Shown here: positions 35,923 through 46,949 of the stretch, one piece after another
Numbering within the stretch: position 1 is the stretch's first letter
How the letters are laid out: every line of letters starts with the position of its first letter
NCBI RefSeq assembly: GCF_964204865.1
Contig: NC_135263.1
Span: forward strand, 3,040,501-3,104,500
DNA: 64,000 nt
From: Styela clava
Taxonomy: Eukaryota > Chordata > Ascidiacea > Stolidobranchia > Styelidae
Direction of reading: 5' to 3'
The notes under the pieces: model-generated
What the model saw: the letters and a program-made list of their open reading frames with translations, nothing else
What the model was told of the DNA's origin: nothing
The model's database searches: none
Made by a program: the position numbers and the translations under genes

Positions 35923-37151
35923 GATTTTTTCCCTTTTCTTGCAATTTTTCTATCATTTTTCAATTCTAAATTATCTCTATTTGTTTCCTGAGTTTCACTT
36001 GAGTTATCTGAGGTGTTACTAGTACACTCTGTGACAGCAATAACTTCCCCATCATTGTTTAATCCATAAGAAACAGTTTCATCATTTTTTTCACTACTGG
36101 AACTTGAATTTATTCTTTTTTCTTCATTTTCATCATTAGCAGAGCTTATGTCAGAAAGATTTCCAAAGAAATTTTCAATTCTTTTCGAATCATTTTCTTC
36201 AACAGTGGTCAGCTGGTTTTCTCCCACATTTCTCTTTTCTCTATTTATACATTCAGGAGTGCTTGCTTGTGATCCTTTTACTTCATGCCTTTCATCACGA
36301 ACAATAGGTATCAAATCTTCACTAGTTTCCATGGCTTCTTCTTCATTTTGCTGCAATTTTTCATTTTCATCACCGACATTTTGTATAGTAGCATTTTTGC
36401 TCACTTCTGTTTGTTCATTTTCTCTAATTTCCTCTTCACCCTCTTTATCACAGTTTTGTACTACTTTGGTTTGATTCGATATTGCTTTTGTTCTTTCCAA
36501 TCGTTCTCTAGATGTTCGTCTTGTTTCAACTTGATTTCTTTGACCTCTTGGGATAAACAGTTGGCAGTGTTGCATTATATGACTTTCTTTGCCACATAGT
36601 CTACATGTCGGAGTTTGTCCCCAATATTTAACCAACATCGTATGACCTTTTATTTTTACAAAGCTTTTGATAGGATACTGATTTAAATTTTCCTTTTTCA
36701 CAAAAAAACGACGAATTCCATTCTTTAGACTCTTTTTATCAAGTAACTCAACCATATCTTCTGCACTTCCATGGAACTCTCTGAAATAATTCAGAACTTC
36801 GTCATTGTCTATTGGAATGGGTACCCAATTAATAAACACTGCACTTAAGCTACATAAAGACGATGAAATGTAATTCTAATGAACCTTCTCTTTTGATTTT
36901 CCATAGTTTTGCATCAACTTGAACTGCAAATTCTCTGCTTTTGAATGTCACATCTACACTAGCATTTGATATTGGACAAAACCTTCTAATTTGGTGAAGG
37001 GTATTTGAAGTTTTTCAAATAATTCCTATATGTCTTCCCTTCTTGGTGTGCTTTCGAATCTGAGAAACATACATCTTGAACGATTAACAGTATTTCGGTC
37101 CTTTATATCTTGTTGTCGTAAAGTATCAGCATATGTCATTGCTTTTGCCAT
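35877..37151 (-). pseudogene. LINE ORF1: nucleic-acid-binding protein
   Basis: Starts MAKAMTYADTLRQQDIKDRN at 37151, with stops or shifts before 36840, then stays open for 320 codons. The central part reads YPIKSFVKIKGHTMLVKYWG and a CCHC zinc knuckle CRLCGKESHIMQHC. A long acidic, Ser/Asn/Glu-rich tail follows. This is the arrangement of Tx1-type ORF1 proteins, which bind the element RNA. The open frame runs directly into ORF2 endonuclease sequence (GFWGG next to GGDTNC, at a run of eight C), consistent with an internal deletion that fused the two frames. Confidence 0.82.
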
Positions 37152-37538
37152 ATTGCTGAATTGTAATGATGTCTGATGATCTTCAATCCATCACACTTTA
37201 TGTATTTTGGTTGTAACTTATAAATATTGTAACTCAATAAGTGTGTTTCCATGGACAATATTACTAGGACGGACTAGGGCGCAGTCGGGCGCGTGTACTC
37301 GGGCGGACTAGGACACAAAACCGCGACCTGTTTCCACGCAATCAAGAATTTAAAGTCGAGGTGCATTATGGGTAAAATAAGTACACGCTCGGATGATCTT
37401 GAATTGTGTCATCTTCGTTCGGCCTGAGTGATCTCCGCTGTAAATATTTTGGTTGCGTTGGGATTTCCCCAATTCATATGAATCTGTTACCCGTGTTTGT
37501 CCTTAGATTTCTCTCTCGATATTATTTTGAATACCGGT

Positions 37539-39611
37539 ATGGACAGAGTGAAGAATTTATTAGCGTTTTTTTTCGCGGTACCGGTACAGGCGCTGGTCTT
37601 ATGGTGGCACACAAGAAGAATTAGGCGGTCCAGGACGTTGCTGGCGTTGACTCAATGGGGAACGGAAAGAATTCCAAGAAAAATATGGATGGAGTACCGG
37701 TAATTCCTTTATTCTATATACGGGCATGTACAAAACAAACTACGGTAACTTATTAAATCATAATAGCACCGTGGGTAACATATTAGCCTATATCGAGCAT
37801 AAATTTAGTGTGTTCGTACGGTAACAGCAGTACCATATGAGCTAAACTTTTGACAATATGCTTTTCAGGCCAGATGATTGGTGGCTAAATGCGATGAAAA
37901 ATTACAGTGAACAACAATGGTTATCGAATTTTAGAATACGAAAAGAAACATTTTCTATGTTGACAACATTATTACGTAGCGAATTAGAGCCGGGTAAAAG
38001 ATTTATTTAATGATATTATCTTATTTAACAATGCGAACTACCTAACATTGAAGACATAATTTACAGTTGCATAAAGTTTCAAGGCTCCTTCATTATGTTT
38101 ACACATTTGTGCATTCTTTTTATGTAGACGAAAGGTGTGTTCGTACGCCACTATCGCTACACAAACGAATTGCAATTGCAGTATACCAATTGGGATCAAC
38201 CGCTGAGTTTAGGACCACAGGGAACATGTTTGGGGTACATCGAACATCTGTTCACAGGTATTTGCACAGGTATGTATATTTCACCAATAGTTGAGCATGT
38301 TTCACTTTCATGATTGCTTGTATTCTCATTTATCCATATCTGAGTAGATTTTGTGAATGTGCAAGCATCGAAAGAAATTCATTTTTCTACCAACCGCTGC
38401 TGAAGCAAAATCCATCGCAGCAGCCAATCAGCAACTAACTGGGTTTCCACAATGTTTCGGGGCTATAGATGGGAGCCACATTCACATTAAACCATCAAGA
38501 TCTGGGTTAAGAGATTATGTGAATCGAAAAATGTACTCATCTATAGTCCTACAGGCTGTAGCTGACAATCACTACAGGTTAGTACATTTTTTAAGTTTTT
38601 GCTAGTGTACTATTGACTTATTTTATTACATTATGGTTTTTGTTATGTGTTATATGGGCAAATTATGGGCTTATTTTATTACATTATGGTTTTTTGTTAT
38701 GTGTTATATGGGAAAAATGGGCAAATTATAAAAATGCGACTACACCACAGTTTTTGTGTTGGCACTAAGACTTTTGTTTGTTCAAGTCAATCACACTTTA
38801 TGTCTTGTCATGTTTTATGTCATTGTCCATTTACTGTCTTCTGTTGTATGTGAAATCAATGTCGTTTTTTTTGTGTTGTTTTTTGTTCATGTCTGTGCAA
38901 TAAAAGATAGAATTTTGATATCATTCTGTAGTGTTATTTGTTAGTGTTAAATATCAGATTCAGAGACATCAGTATCAAGATGCCAGGCAGCGTTCACGAT
39001 GCTACAGTCTTGAGAGCTTCTGGACTATACAGGAACTCTGAGATGCTCCCTTCGGTAAGACAGCTTGAGCATTCCAGACTCTAGAATTATGTTGATTCCT
39101 ACTAAATATTGTATTCTGGCGCAGGGTGAGATCACCATTAATGGATCTCCAGTGCCCTTATGCATCGTTGGTGATAGCGCGTACCCCTCTTTACCATGGC
39201 TGTTACGCCCATACACTGGGTCTTCTCTCACGCCCAGGCAAGAGAGATATAATGAGCACCATAGTAAGGTAAACAGGCACTTTTATGTGTTCAAACACAC
39301 ACATGTTATAATCAAATAAGCATGAGCTATTTCTGCAGGTACGTGTAACAGTGGAAAACTGTTTTGGCCGGCTGAAAGCCAGGTGGCGGATTCTTCGGCG
39401 GCTAGATGTTAGAGTCGCTGAGGCACCGAAGATCATTGCAGCATGTTGTATAATGCACAATATTTGCGAAACCGAACAAGCCCCAGTGCCAAGGAATCCC
39501 TTGAATGAAGCGCCACAACCTCCAACTATTGGCATCCGAGATGAAGGGGCTAAAAATAACGCCCAGGGGGTCATTGCCGACTACCTTTTTGAACTGTATA
39601 GGCGTGTGTGA
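37539..39611 (+). CDS. Harbinger transposase (HARBI1-like), 7 exons, one apparent frameshift
   Basis: DDE-type nuclease that cuts and joins the element ends. Exons: 37539-37699, 37869-37993, 38128-38269, 38348-38577, 38958-39054, 39125-39268, 39339-39611, with GT..AG borders and matching phases except as noted. Start MDRVKNLLAFFFAVPVQALV. The helix-turn-helix region is AVYQLGSTAEFRTTGNMFGV. The catalytic acids lie in FGAIDGSHIHI, CIVGDSAYPS and VTVENCFGRLKARWR. About 390 residues, near the family size. In exon 4 the reading from exon 3 (RFCECAS) is out of frame with KKFIFLPTAAEAKS by 2 bases near 38365. Unless splicing differs, this copy is disabled. AATAAA at 39669-39674 is a likely poly(A) signal. 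Confidence 0.85.
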
Positions 39612-39687
39612 CTATTTGTTATTTTACTTATTTTTCAATTTCTGTTCAATTTTGCCTTGTTATAGTTGAATAAATAATTCATAATTA

Positions 39688-42600
39688 TTACAGTTTCTCT
39701 AATATTTTATTTGTTAAATTCTCCAAAGCTGATGCAAATGCAAGTCTATCTTTTTCACATTCTTCCCGAAATACTCTCAAGAGAGCTTCAGTTCTGGAAT
39801 CTGAAAGTTTTAAAATAGAACATCAGTAACAGCAATGATGTGCCACCATCCAGTAATTCTTACAGTATATGTCTAGGTTCCACTAACCATAATTTTCTCT
39901 GCTACCCTGTCTTCTCCTGCCTCGCTGGTTTGAAGTTGGTGGAGCATGGCTGACACTTTCATCAACTGAAGATAAAGCATATTACAATAATTTATAAATA
40001 CATTGCCTCAAACCGTAATTCGGTTCGGAGACGCTAATCATAAACATAAAAAATTAAAAATGACTCTTCGACAAACCTTGCGGCAGTTCCTGTTGCAACT
40101 CACCCTCCGACTCTTCTTGCAGGAGACTGCTATCTAGATTGTCAACTAAAAATATTGTATTAAAGTTAAAAAAGAGTTTGATGATGCCTTCCACCAATTT
40201 CATTGCATAATATCCTGTACTGACCCTCTATTTCAGCCACAAACTGAGTGACGGTTGCGTCGAAACTATGGCCTTGCACGATTGACGGCTCACCTTGCAC
40301 GATTGGCGGCTCACTGGTATCGACACCAATCATGGAGGCCAAAGCCTGAAAATATAAATAAATGATTATTCAAATATCAATCACGGCGATAAAAAAATTG
40401 AGTAGAAGCAAATAATAAAACAGTGTAAAACATGAAAATCATAAAATTACAAAACTTGCTAGCTTCAAAATTATTTAACTACTCACCTGCACTCTTGGTC
40501 TGGAGCCAAGAAGCTCATGCATGGCCCTAAAATATGGCCAATTCAACGCAGACCTAGGACTTTCTCCAGATTGTGACGTTTTTGTTCTAATATGATTATA
40601 TTTTGCCTTAAACCGCTTCCACTTGTTCTTCACAGTAACACTATTCAAGCAGCATGAAAAAATCTTCACTTATTTTTGTAGCGAGTGTGGAAAATTCACT
40701 CCTAATATAAACCAGGCTAACATCAGGGTTGTCCAAAACGAATCGAATATTCGAATATATTCGAATATCAAGGTATTCGAATACCTTTTCGGCTGATTTT
40801 CGAATAATTCCGAATAGTAGCCACTTTTCGCCGTAAACGTGGTGTTTCGTTTTTTTTTTTTTTACGGGAATCTTTAAACGACTTTTTAAATCGGCACTTT
40901 GATTGTTTATATTCTGTGCGACCGTACGTCGCATAGTGTTGCGACACATTTGCACGTTTGCGTAGGTGGACATTGCCGACATTCGTGTACCAGGCTTTTA
41001 ATTTACAAATTCATTTCCATTACGTCGAAAAATTGAGAAAGTATGTTTCTTTTATTTCTATGTGGCCTGCTTATTATTCGCATGAGTCTTCTCAAGCATG
41101 ATTTGTGTAACCTTATATTTGGGTCTTAGGGTCTGCCAATCATGATATTTAATCGCAGGCTGGTTATCGTTACTTTAAAGAGGAACACGGCCACCAAGAT
41201 AAAGTGATTTGTGACCCTTTCGTTTTGCCGATTCAGCAAAACACGACAGGGACAGGAAAACACAGCTGTGAAATAACCCGTGGACGTACAGGGTAGTACT
41301 TATCACATTCCAAAATTATTTCAACATTCGGGTTAATAGGTTGTCCAAAATGATTGCCGCTTTACAACTTAAATTTACCGCTCAATTGTTAAAAATAGTT
41401 AATTCTGTGAGTATGATTCTACCAAACTAACATGATCTGGTTCTAAACATATAAAATTATTAGCGAATTTTTCTACCCGTCTTATTGGAGGCCTATATGG
41501 AAAAACCCCTTTTTTAAGTGCTAAAAATAGACATCGTCCTATTTGCCATGTGGACTTATTAGCCGGGAAATACGGTATTTATAGCCGTAATTGTTACGAT
41601 ATCCAATAAATTGTCACAAGCTGGAAAAACAAGTCGATTTATTAGAAAATAATTTCTGGCAAATAATTCTGATAACGATTGTTAAAAGTATCGATCCTTT
41701 CCAGGATGATTTTTTATAGCGCAAAATAATCCAATCCATGACTGGTACCAGCATTTAAAATGTCATGCCGTATTAATTCAATTCTGTTCAACGTAACTCA
41801 TGGTTGTATCGACAATCTGTGGACATAAAATGTGTAGTAAACTGACCGATATTATTAAATATTGATTCCTATTTTTATATTGATAAAATAATGAAAGTAT
41901 TAATGCCAAATACAACGGGTATTTGTGGACATGAAATACGTGGTAAACTGCCCAATTATAATTAATTTCGGATTCGTGTTTACAAAATAATAAAACTAAT
42001 AATTCTAAAATGCAACGGCGATCTGTGGCCTTCAAATGTGTGGTAAACTGCCCGATTTACCAACATTTGAGTTATGATAATAGAATTAAATTAACACGGT
42101 AAGGCATTTTAAGTAGTAGTATCGGTCATGGATTCGAATATTTTGCGCAGCACAAAATCATCCTAGTAAAAAGTCCATACTTTTAAATACAAACCAATGG
42201 CAACCATTATACAAATTAGTTCCCAAGAGCGGGATAAAATATAAATTCTTTTTCCGACTTGTGACAATTTTTCGTGAGTACACGGCAATCTGTGGTCATA
42301 AATTGTGTGGCAAACTCGCGATTAATATTAATTTTTGATTCCTATTTTCGTATTTACAAAATACAAGGCGATCTGTGGACTTTCAATGTGTGGTAAACTA
42401 CCCGATTATAAATTGTTTTTGATTCCTATTTTCATATTTATGAAATAATAAAAGTATTATTACTCAAACATACAACGGCGATCTGCGGACTTAAAATGTG
42501 TGGTAAAGTTCCCAAATATAATTAATTTTTGATTCGTATTTTTGTACTCACGAAAAAATTGTCACAAGTCGGAAAAATACCTCATACTCTATCCCGCTTT

Positions 42601-43163
42601 TCGACAAATAATTTGGATAATGGTTGGTATTTAAAAGTATGGGCGTTTTACTAGGGTGATTTTGTGTTGCGCAAATATTCAAATCCATCATCGATACCAC
42701 TATTGTCGTACTAATTTAATTCTGTTAACATGACTCATGGTATATAAAATATATACTGCAATAATCTGCAAATATGAAATGCCTGGTAATATAGCTAGGT
42801 TGTAACTTGTAGATAGCAGTTATTCCTTTGCTCATTGTATGGAAATTCCTACATACATTTAGATAAGCTTCAATTAGTGGATTTTATTTTCGAAGTATTC
42901 GAAATTTCATATTCGAAAAAAATAATTTCGAATGTATTCGAAATAGTGAACTATTCGGTATTGGCCATCCCTGGCTAACATTTTTATATTTCGTGGCAAA
43001 CTTACACGTCCATATCGCGATATCCCTTCTCCACTAGCATTCTCGCCACCTCCTTCATCACAACAACATTTCTAACCGCAGTGCTGTCGCTTTTCTCAAC
43101 CAGCTTAACCTGCTTAGCAGCATCGATCAAGTCGAATGTCGCTTCTGGTGACCAACTGAACAT
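39688..43163 (-). CDS. Harbinger Myb/SANT-like DNA-binding protein, 6 exons
   Basis: Exons (minus): 43015-43163, 40487-40640, 40225-40345, 40077-40145, 39888-39965, 39688-39800. All phases agree and give 227 residues. The N-terminal trihelix/Myb-like domain runs from MFSWSPEATFDLIDAAKQVK to VTVKNKWKRFKAKYNHIRTK and MHELLGSRPRVQ. Then come an acidic linker (two IVQGEP/IVQGH repeats), a basic RGRRRQGSR patch (likely nuclear localisation) and a C-terminal helix EALLRVFREECEKDRLAF. In PIF/Harbinger elements this protein brings the transposase to the nucleus and to the ends. Its first intron holds a hAT-like element. The coding frame is intact. An upstream exon beyond the transposon end is possible (see 45124-45287). 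Confidence 0.85.
40724..42973. mobile_element. hAT-like non-autonomous element in the Harbinger intron
   Basis: Ends CAGGGTTGTCCAAAACGAAT and, inward from the right, CAGGGATGGCCAATACCGAA, both rich in ATTCGAATA palindromes. An exact 8 bp duplication GCTAACAT flanks it (40716-40723, 42974-42981). The interior has about six diverged copies of a unit with CGATCTGTGGAC..TGTGTGGTAAACTGCCC (41810-42560) and inverted copies of the ATCATCC/GCGCAAAAT block (41700, 42140, 42650). No transposase. Another copy starts at 63812. Confidence 0.88.
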
Positions 43164-43399
43164 TCTAAATAAAAATCAATTCCCTTTCTCCTCAATATGA
43201 CAACTATCATACCATCTAACTTTGCCCTGCCAATCTGTACACAACTGGTTTAATGAGGAAGCAATTTTTCCTTATTGCAAAATGTATATATTTGACACAC
43301 AAAACATGAAAAAATAAACTAGACATGGAAGCACAATAACACAGAAACATGATTGAATGCGCAACAACAAAATACATATATACATGGGAAAAATAAATT

Positions 43400-43835
43400 A
43401 GACAGACATAGGGATAAACTGAACACATACAACAGTCAGTTAACAAAAACATTTACAAGTTCGACGGGGAGTACAATAAAACAGAAATATGCAAAACAAA
43501 ATAATAACATATTAACAGTGGCTTTTTACAAATAAAGATACACAAAATAGTTGACAAAATCTATATAAACTATGCACAGACAAATATAAAAACAAAATCC
43601 AATCAGAAAGCAAAACTGACATAGGGATAAACTGAACACATACAACAGTCAGTTAACAAACACATTTACAAGTTTGAATTGAGAACAATAAAACAGAAAT
43701 ATGCAAAACAAAATAAAAACATATTAACAGTGGCTTTTTACAAACAAAGACACACAAAATAGTTGACAAAATCTATATAAAATATGCACAGTCAAATATA
43801 AAAACAAAATCCATTTAGAAAGCAAAACTCAAATC
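43400..43835. repeat. Tandem duplication, about 219 bp unit
   Basis: 43403-43621 is repeated at 43622-43833 with about 95% identity by eye (ACATAGGGATAAACTGAACA begins each unit). Non-coding and A-rich; it lies inside the Harbinger element upstream of the Myb-like gene. Confidence 0.85.
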
Positions 43836-43879
43836 AAAACAAGATAGCTGTGGCAAAAGTTTTCATTTGATAGGCTATA

Positions 43880-44097
43880 CCAGCTACGGTATAAGTATAA
43901 CTTTATTTCGACTCCATAATCAGCAGTAGACAATAAAATAATAGATAAAAACAAAAAAAAGAAAGAATCGGGAGAGCAAACAAAACCTAGGTAAGTTTTG
44001 AAGCGTACAAATTTTAGATGGAAAGGTATCGATAAAAAAAAGTAGTACGTGTTCGCTCACCCAAAAGTATATAAAAAAAAAATAAAGCACACACACT
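43880..44097 (-). repeat. Dispersed short repeat, SINE-like, reversed copy
   Basis: Reverse complement of 2235-2445, inserted in the Harbinger interior. It has an A-rich internal run and the same ATAAGTATAAG tail on the other strand. Not coding. Confidence 0.5.
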
Positions 44098-44099
44098 CA

Positions 44100-44920
44100 T
44101 ACAATAATGTGGTATACTGTGTTATGGCTCCCATTATTTCATGCATGAGTGACCTTGGTTTTCTCGCTCACCCTTCTTCTTATGTTGATGTTCAGTCGAT
44201 GACTGCGTGTTTCTGTAATACATTTTGAATATCTACAAACATCGTCTATTCTTCGAGTTCACGACACAACAAATAATCAAGACATGGTAAGGTTGGAAGT
44301 TGAAAAAGCGAGACTTGAAATCAAATAAATTACTCAGTAATAAGAAAAATATACAAACAAATAAAAAAAATGAATAATGGTTATAGCCTAGTAAGCTACC
44401 GGTATGTCAGTATGTATAAATTTTGTTCACTCACTTGTATTTGTCTAGTATTAAATCTGCCAATGTTTTGGACGAAAAATTGTAGATACTGTTGGTGTCC
44501 GTATTTATATCAAGATATCCTACTAACCCAACAGTTGTTGAAGCAATCACAGCATTCACGAAAATTAAATAAGTTAATGGTCCAATAGGTTGTCCATACG
44601 GCATATGTGATACCGTACAAAATAAAAAGAATACAGGCTTGAGAAGTAAGCATTAGTCTACATAAAAAGTTATCGAGAGATCCGGTACCGTTGAATGTTT
44701 AGTCTGCTACCGTACCGTTTACACTAATTCTTCATCTGCCATCGTGAGTTTGAAGGTTGAGGTACGGTACCGCATCTTGCAATGCCATTACTTACAACTG
44801 ACAAGTTTAAACCCATGTGGATCCCCCACGAAGAAAAGCCGCAAAAATGTCATCTGCGAGAAACATCGAAAGTCGCTATAACGGAAAATAACGTATAAGC
44901 GTCTTGAATACTAGGACTCA
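44100..44920. other. Harbinger right-hand interior, no gene
   Basis: The sequence between the short repeat and the subterminal motifs. The open frame 44370-44588 has no known match. It may hold the promoter of the Myb-like gene, but no element could be placed. Confidence 0.4.
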
Positions 44921-45123
44921 GTAGGACGAAAACCCAGTGAAGAAGTAGGACGTACTAGGACGCGCCATGACGTCACATCGTTGACCATATAAGGAATGCG
45001 CGTCCTACTGCGTCCTAGTAATATTGTCCATGGAAACACACTTAATCAAATAGCGATTATGTTATATTTATCAATAGCCTATGATCTGAAATCTCAATCA
45101 AATAGCGAATATTGATTTCTCAC

Positions 45124-45287
45124 CTCTCCATCGTTTCCAATGCTACTTTACTTTCCACTCCGGCATAACTTATCATTGCTTCCCAGGTTCTTGTCGACTC
45201 TATGAATTTAGATTTAGACCAATCGACATTAGTAAAATTGATTATTTTCTTCTCTTTCACACAACCGTGCATTACAGAAACAGCCAT
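45124..45287 (-). CDS. Possible upstream exon spliced to the Myb-like gene, outside the transposon
   Basis: ATG at 45287 opens MAVSVMHGCVKEKKIINFTN, then VDWSKSKFIESTRTWEAMIS and YAGVESKVALETMER, with a donor GAGAG|GTGAGA. Its phase (two bases left) fits exactly the acceptor at 43164, giving ..ETMERMFSWSPEA. But it lies 81 bp beyond the Harbinger right end. It is therefore either a host or neighbouring-element exon that could be joined to the transposon gene, or a coincidence. The W..FTxxxW..VA pattern is reminiscent of N-terminal parts of other transposon-derived proteins; I do not recognise it firmly. Confidence 0.4.
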
Positions 45288-45599
45288 TAATTTCTATTTC
45301 CAAATATGCTGTGGCCTTTATAGTAGTATCAGTCTGCTGAATAGTCAAAAAGAGTCATTAAATTAATCACGAACATTTCATGCAAGCCAGAAAATATCGT
45401 TGTTTGTGACATATTATTCTAGGTCTAGCTTTCCTTGGAGTTACCGCACCGTACCTATTTAACAACGTCTTATGAGCTAGTGCTCAACTAAAATTGCTAT
45501 TTATGGTAAGGGTATACAAGTGTTTAATATCTTACCTATACTTTTCAACACCTCCTTAGAATAACTGACGTAATTATAACAGAAAAAAACTATGGTAAG

Positions 45600-45897
45600 G
45601 CTACTCAACGCAAAAGCGAGCAGTAGTAGTACATCTGATATTCATCCGACCACTGGGGATCCACCTACAGCTGACTAATTTGATTGTACCTGGGTTCATT
45701 GGCCCATGATACCGGAAAAGCAGAGAAAATAGGACAGATGGTAACACATATTTATTGTAGAAAAAGCGTCTTTTCTGTAAAACGTGCAACTTTTGGAAGT
45801 GGGAACAAGGCAATATTTGTTACTAAATTTCTAAGAAACATTTTAAAATCATTTTCAGGTAGTTACCTTATGTGCGCTACGAAACTGAAAGATAAAT
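45600..45897 (+). repeat. Duplicated ORF block, plus copy
   Basis: Plus-strand counterpart of 30545-30850: KIGQMVTHIYCRKSVFSV, KRATFGSGNKAIFVTKFLRN, ILKSFSG. It stays open from 45684 to 45899. Function unknown. Confidence 0.5.
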
Positions 45898-46940
45898 AGC
45901 CTTGGCTCGCGGCCTAATAGGGTTTTTCTTGTGTACGAAATTGGGTTGCACCATAATGATCATTTCTAAATTGAATCCCGAGGCGTCTTTTATGAACTAT
46001 GCCAACTAAAAACAAGACCTGTCCTGACAAGCAGTCTAGCTCTTGTTGCAATTTACGTTGTTATAATCAATGTTGCATGTATATGGGTTGGTATTTGATA
46101 CCAAGTGGGGGCATAGAGGCAGTTGGATATACGTGTCAGTTTGCTGGTTTGTTTGGTGATTTAATTGAGAATACGAACATTTTACTCCAACTTGACCTTT
46201 GATTTATCCATTCTCATATATAGCAACATCTATAATCTGTTTATCCCCTGAATCGATTTAGAGGCACCATTATCAGAAATTCGCTCTGAACAGCAGAAAA
46301 GTTGGGCACGCTCCCGTTGATACCCCTTTAATATGCAACTGCTCTGTGAATTGAAGGCAGTTGCATTTTCTATACCTTGCACAAAATTCACTTTCAGCGT
46401 ATAAAGTTTTGGTTTTTTGGGAGACTGAAAAATACGCTAATAATGCGTGCAATTGCATTTTGCTAAAATCACGGATTGTTTTCATAAAAATTCGCCAGGT
46501 ACTCCCAAAGTATGTGGCCATAATTTTAATCCAATTTTTCTTATTTTAGCTTTTTTACGAGTTGGGGGACAAGTCCTAACCTGGTACACATATAGTGGAG
46601 AGTGTCCTTCTCTATCTTCGTATCCTTTCCAAATGACGTATTAGCGGAGTGAAACCTCGATCTGACTCCTCAGAGGTCAATAAGCACACAAAGTTTTGTT
46701 ATGCCAAATTGTTCGAATCGAATCCAAAAACAGATAAATTGAAAATACGCAATTAAATCTTAAAACAGATACACGGTCGAAATGAAAAATAGTAACACAT
46801 AAAACACACAGAGCCTTCTTCTCGTCACACATCGGACAATACAGACAACGGGCCTTTCACTTGTCGTGATAAATCATAATGAAAGAAGTAGAAATTTACA
46901 TACACAATAAGTCTTAATTATAAACCACATTGTAATAATA
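45898..46940. other. Downstream flank of the 13-finger gene, no gene
   Basis: 46400-46860 resembles 22940-23345 downstream of the zinc-finger pseudogene at 23380, so this is shared 3' flank. Small frames at 45999-46644 match no known protein. Confidence 0.45.
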
Positions 46941-46949
46941 TGTTTTTAT

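Larger units (their letters stand above)
32598..37200 (-). mobile_element. Tx1/L1-like LINE, decayed
   Basis: A long minus-strand non-LTR retrotransposon with ORF1 (35877-37151) and ORF2 (32889-35922). A T run at 32598-32608, followed by an ATAC-rich stretch, marks the poly(A)-like 3' end. The 5' end is near 37200, about 40 bp from the Harbinger terminus at 37239. Both reading frames are broken. No target-site duplication was identified. Confidence 0.85.
37239..45043. mobile_element. PIF/Harbinger DNA transposon, two genes
   Basis: Exact 33 bp terminal inverted repeats begin AAGTGTGTTTCCATGGACAA at 37239 and end at 45043. AAT flanks both sides (37236-37238, 45044-45046), a 3 bp duplication as expected for this superfamily. 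Just inside the ends are repeated GGACTAGG-type motifs (37268-37315, 44925-45030), likely transposase-binding subterminal repeats. It encodes a transposase (plus) and a Myb/SANT-like protein (minus) that converge near 39.6 kb. A 2250 bp hAT-like element sits in an intron; without it the Harbinger would be about 5.5 kb. Confidence 0.92.
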
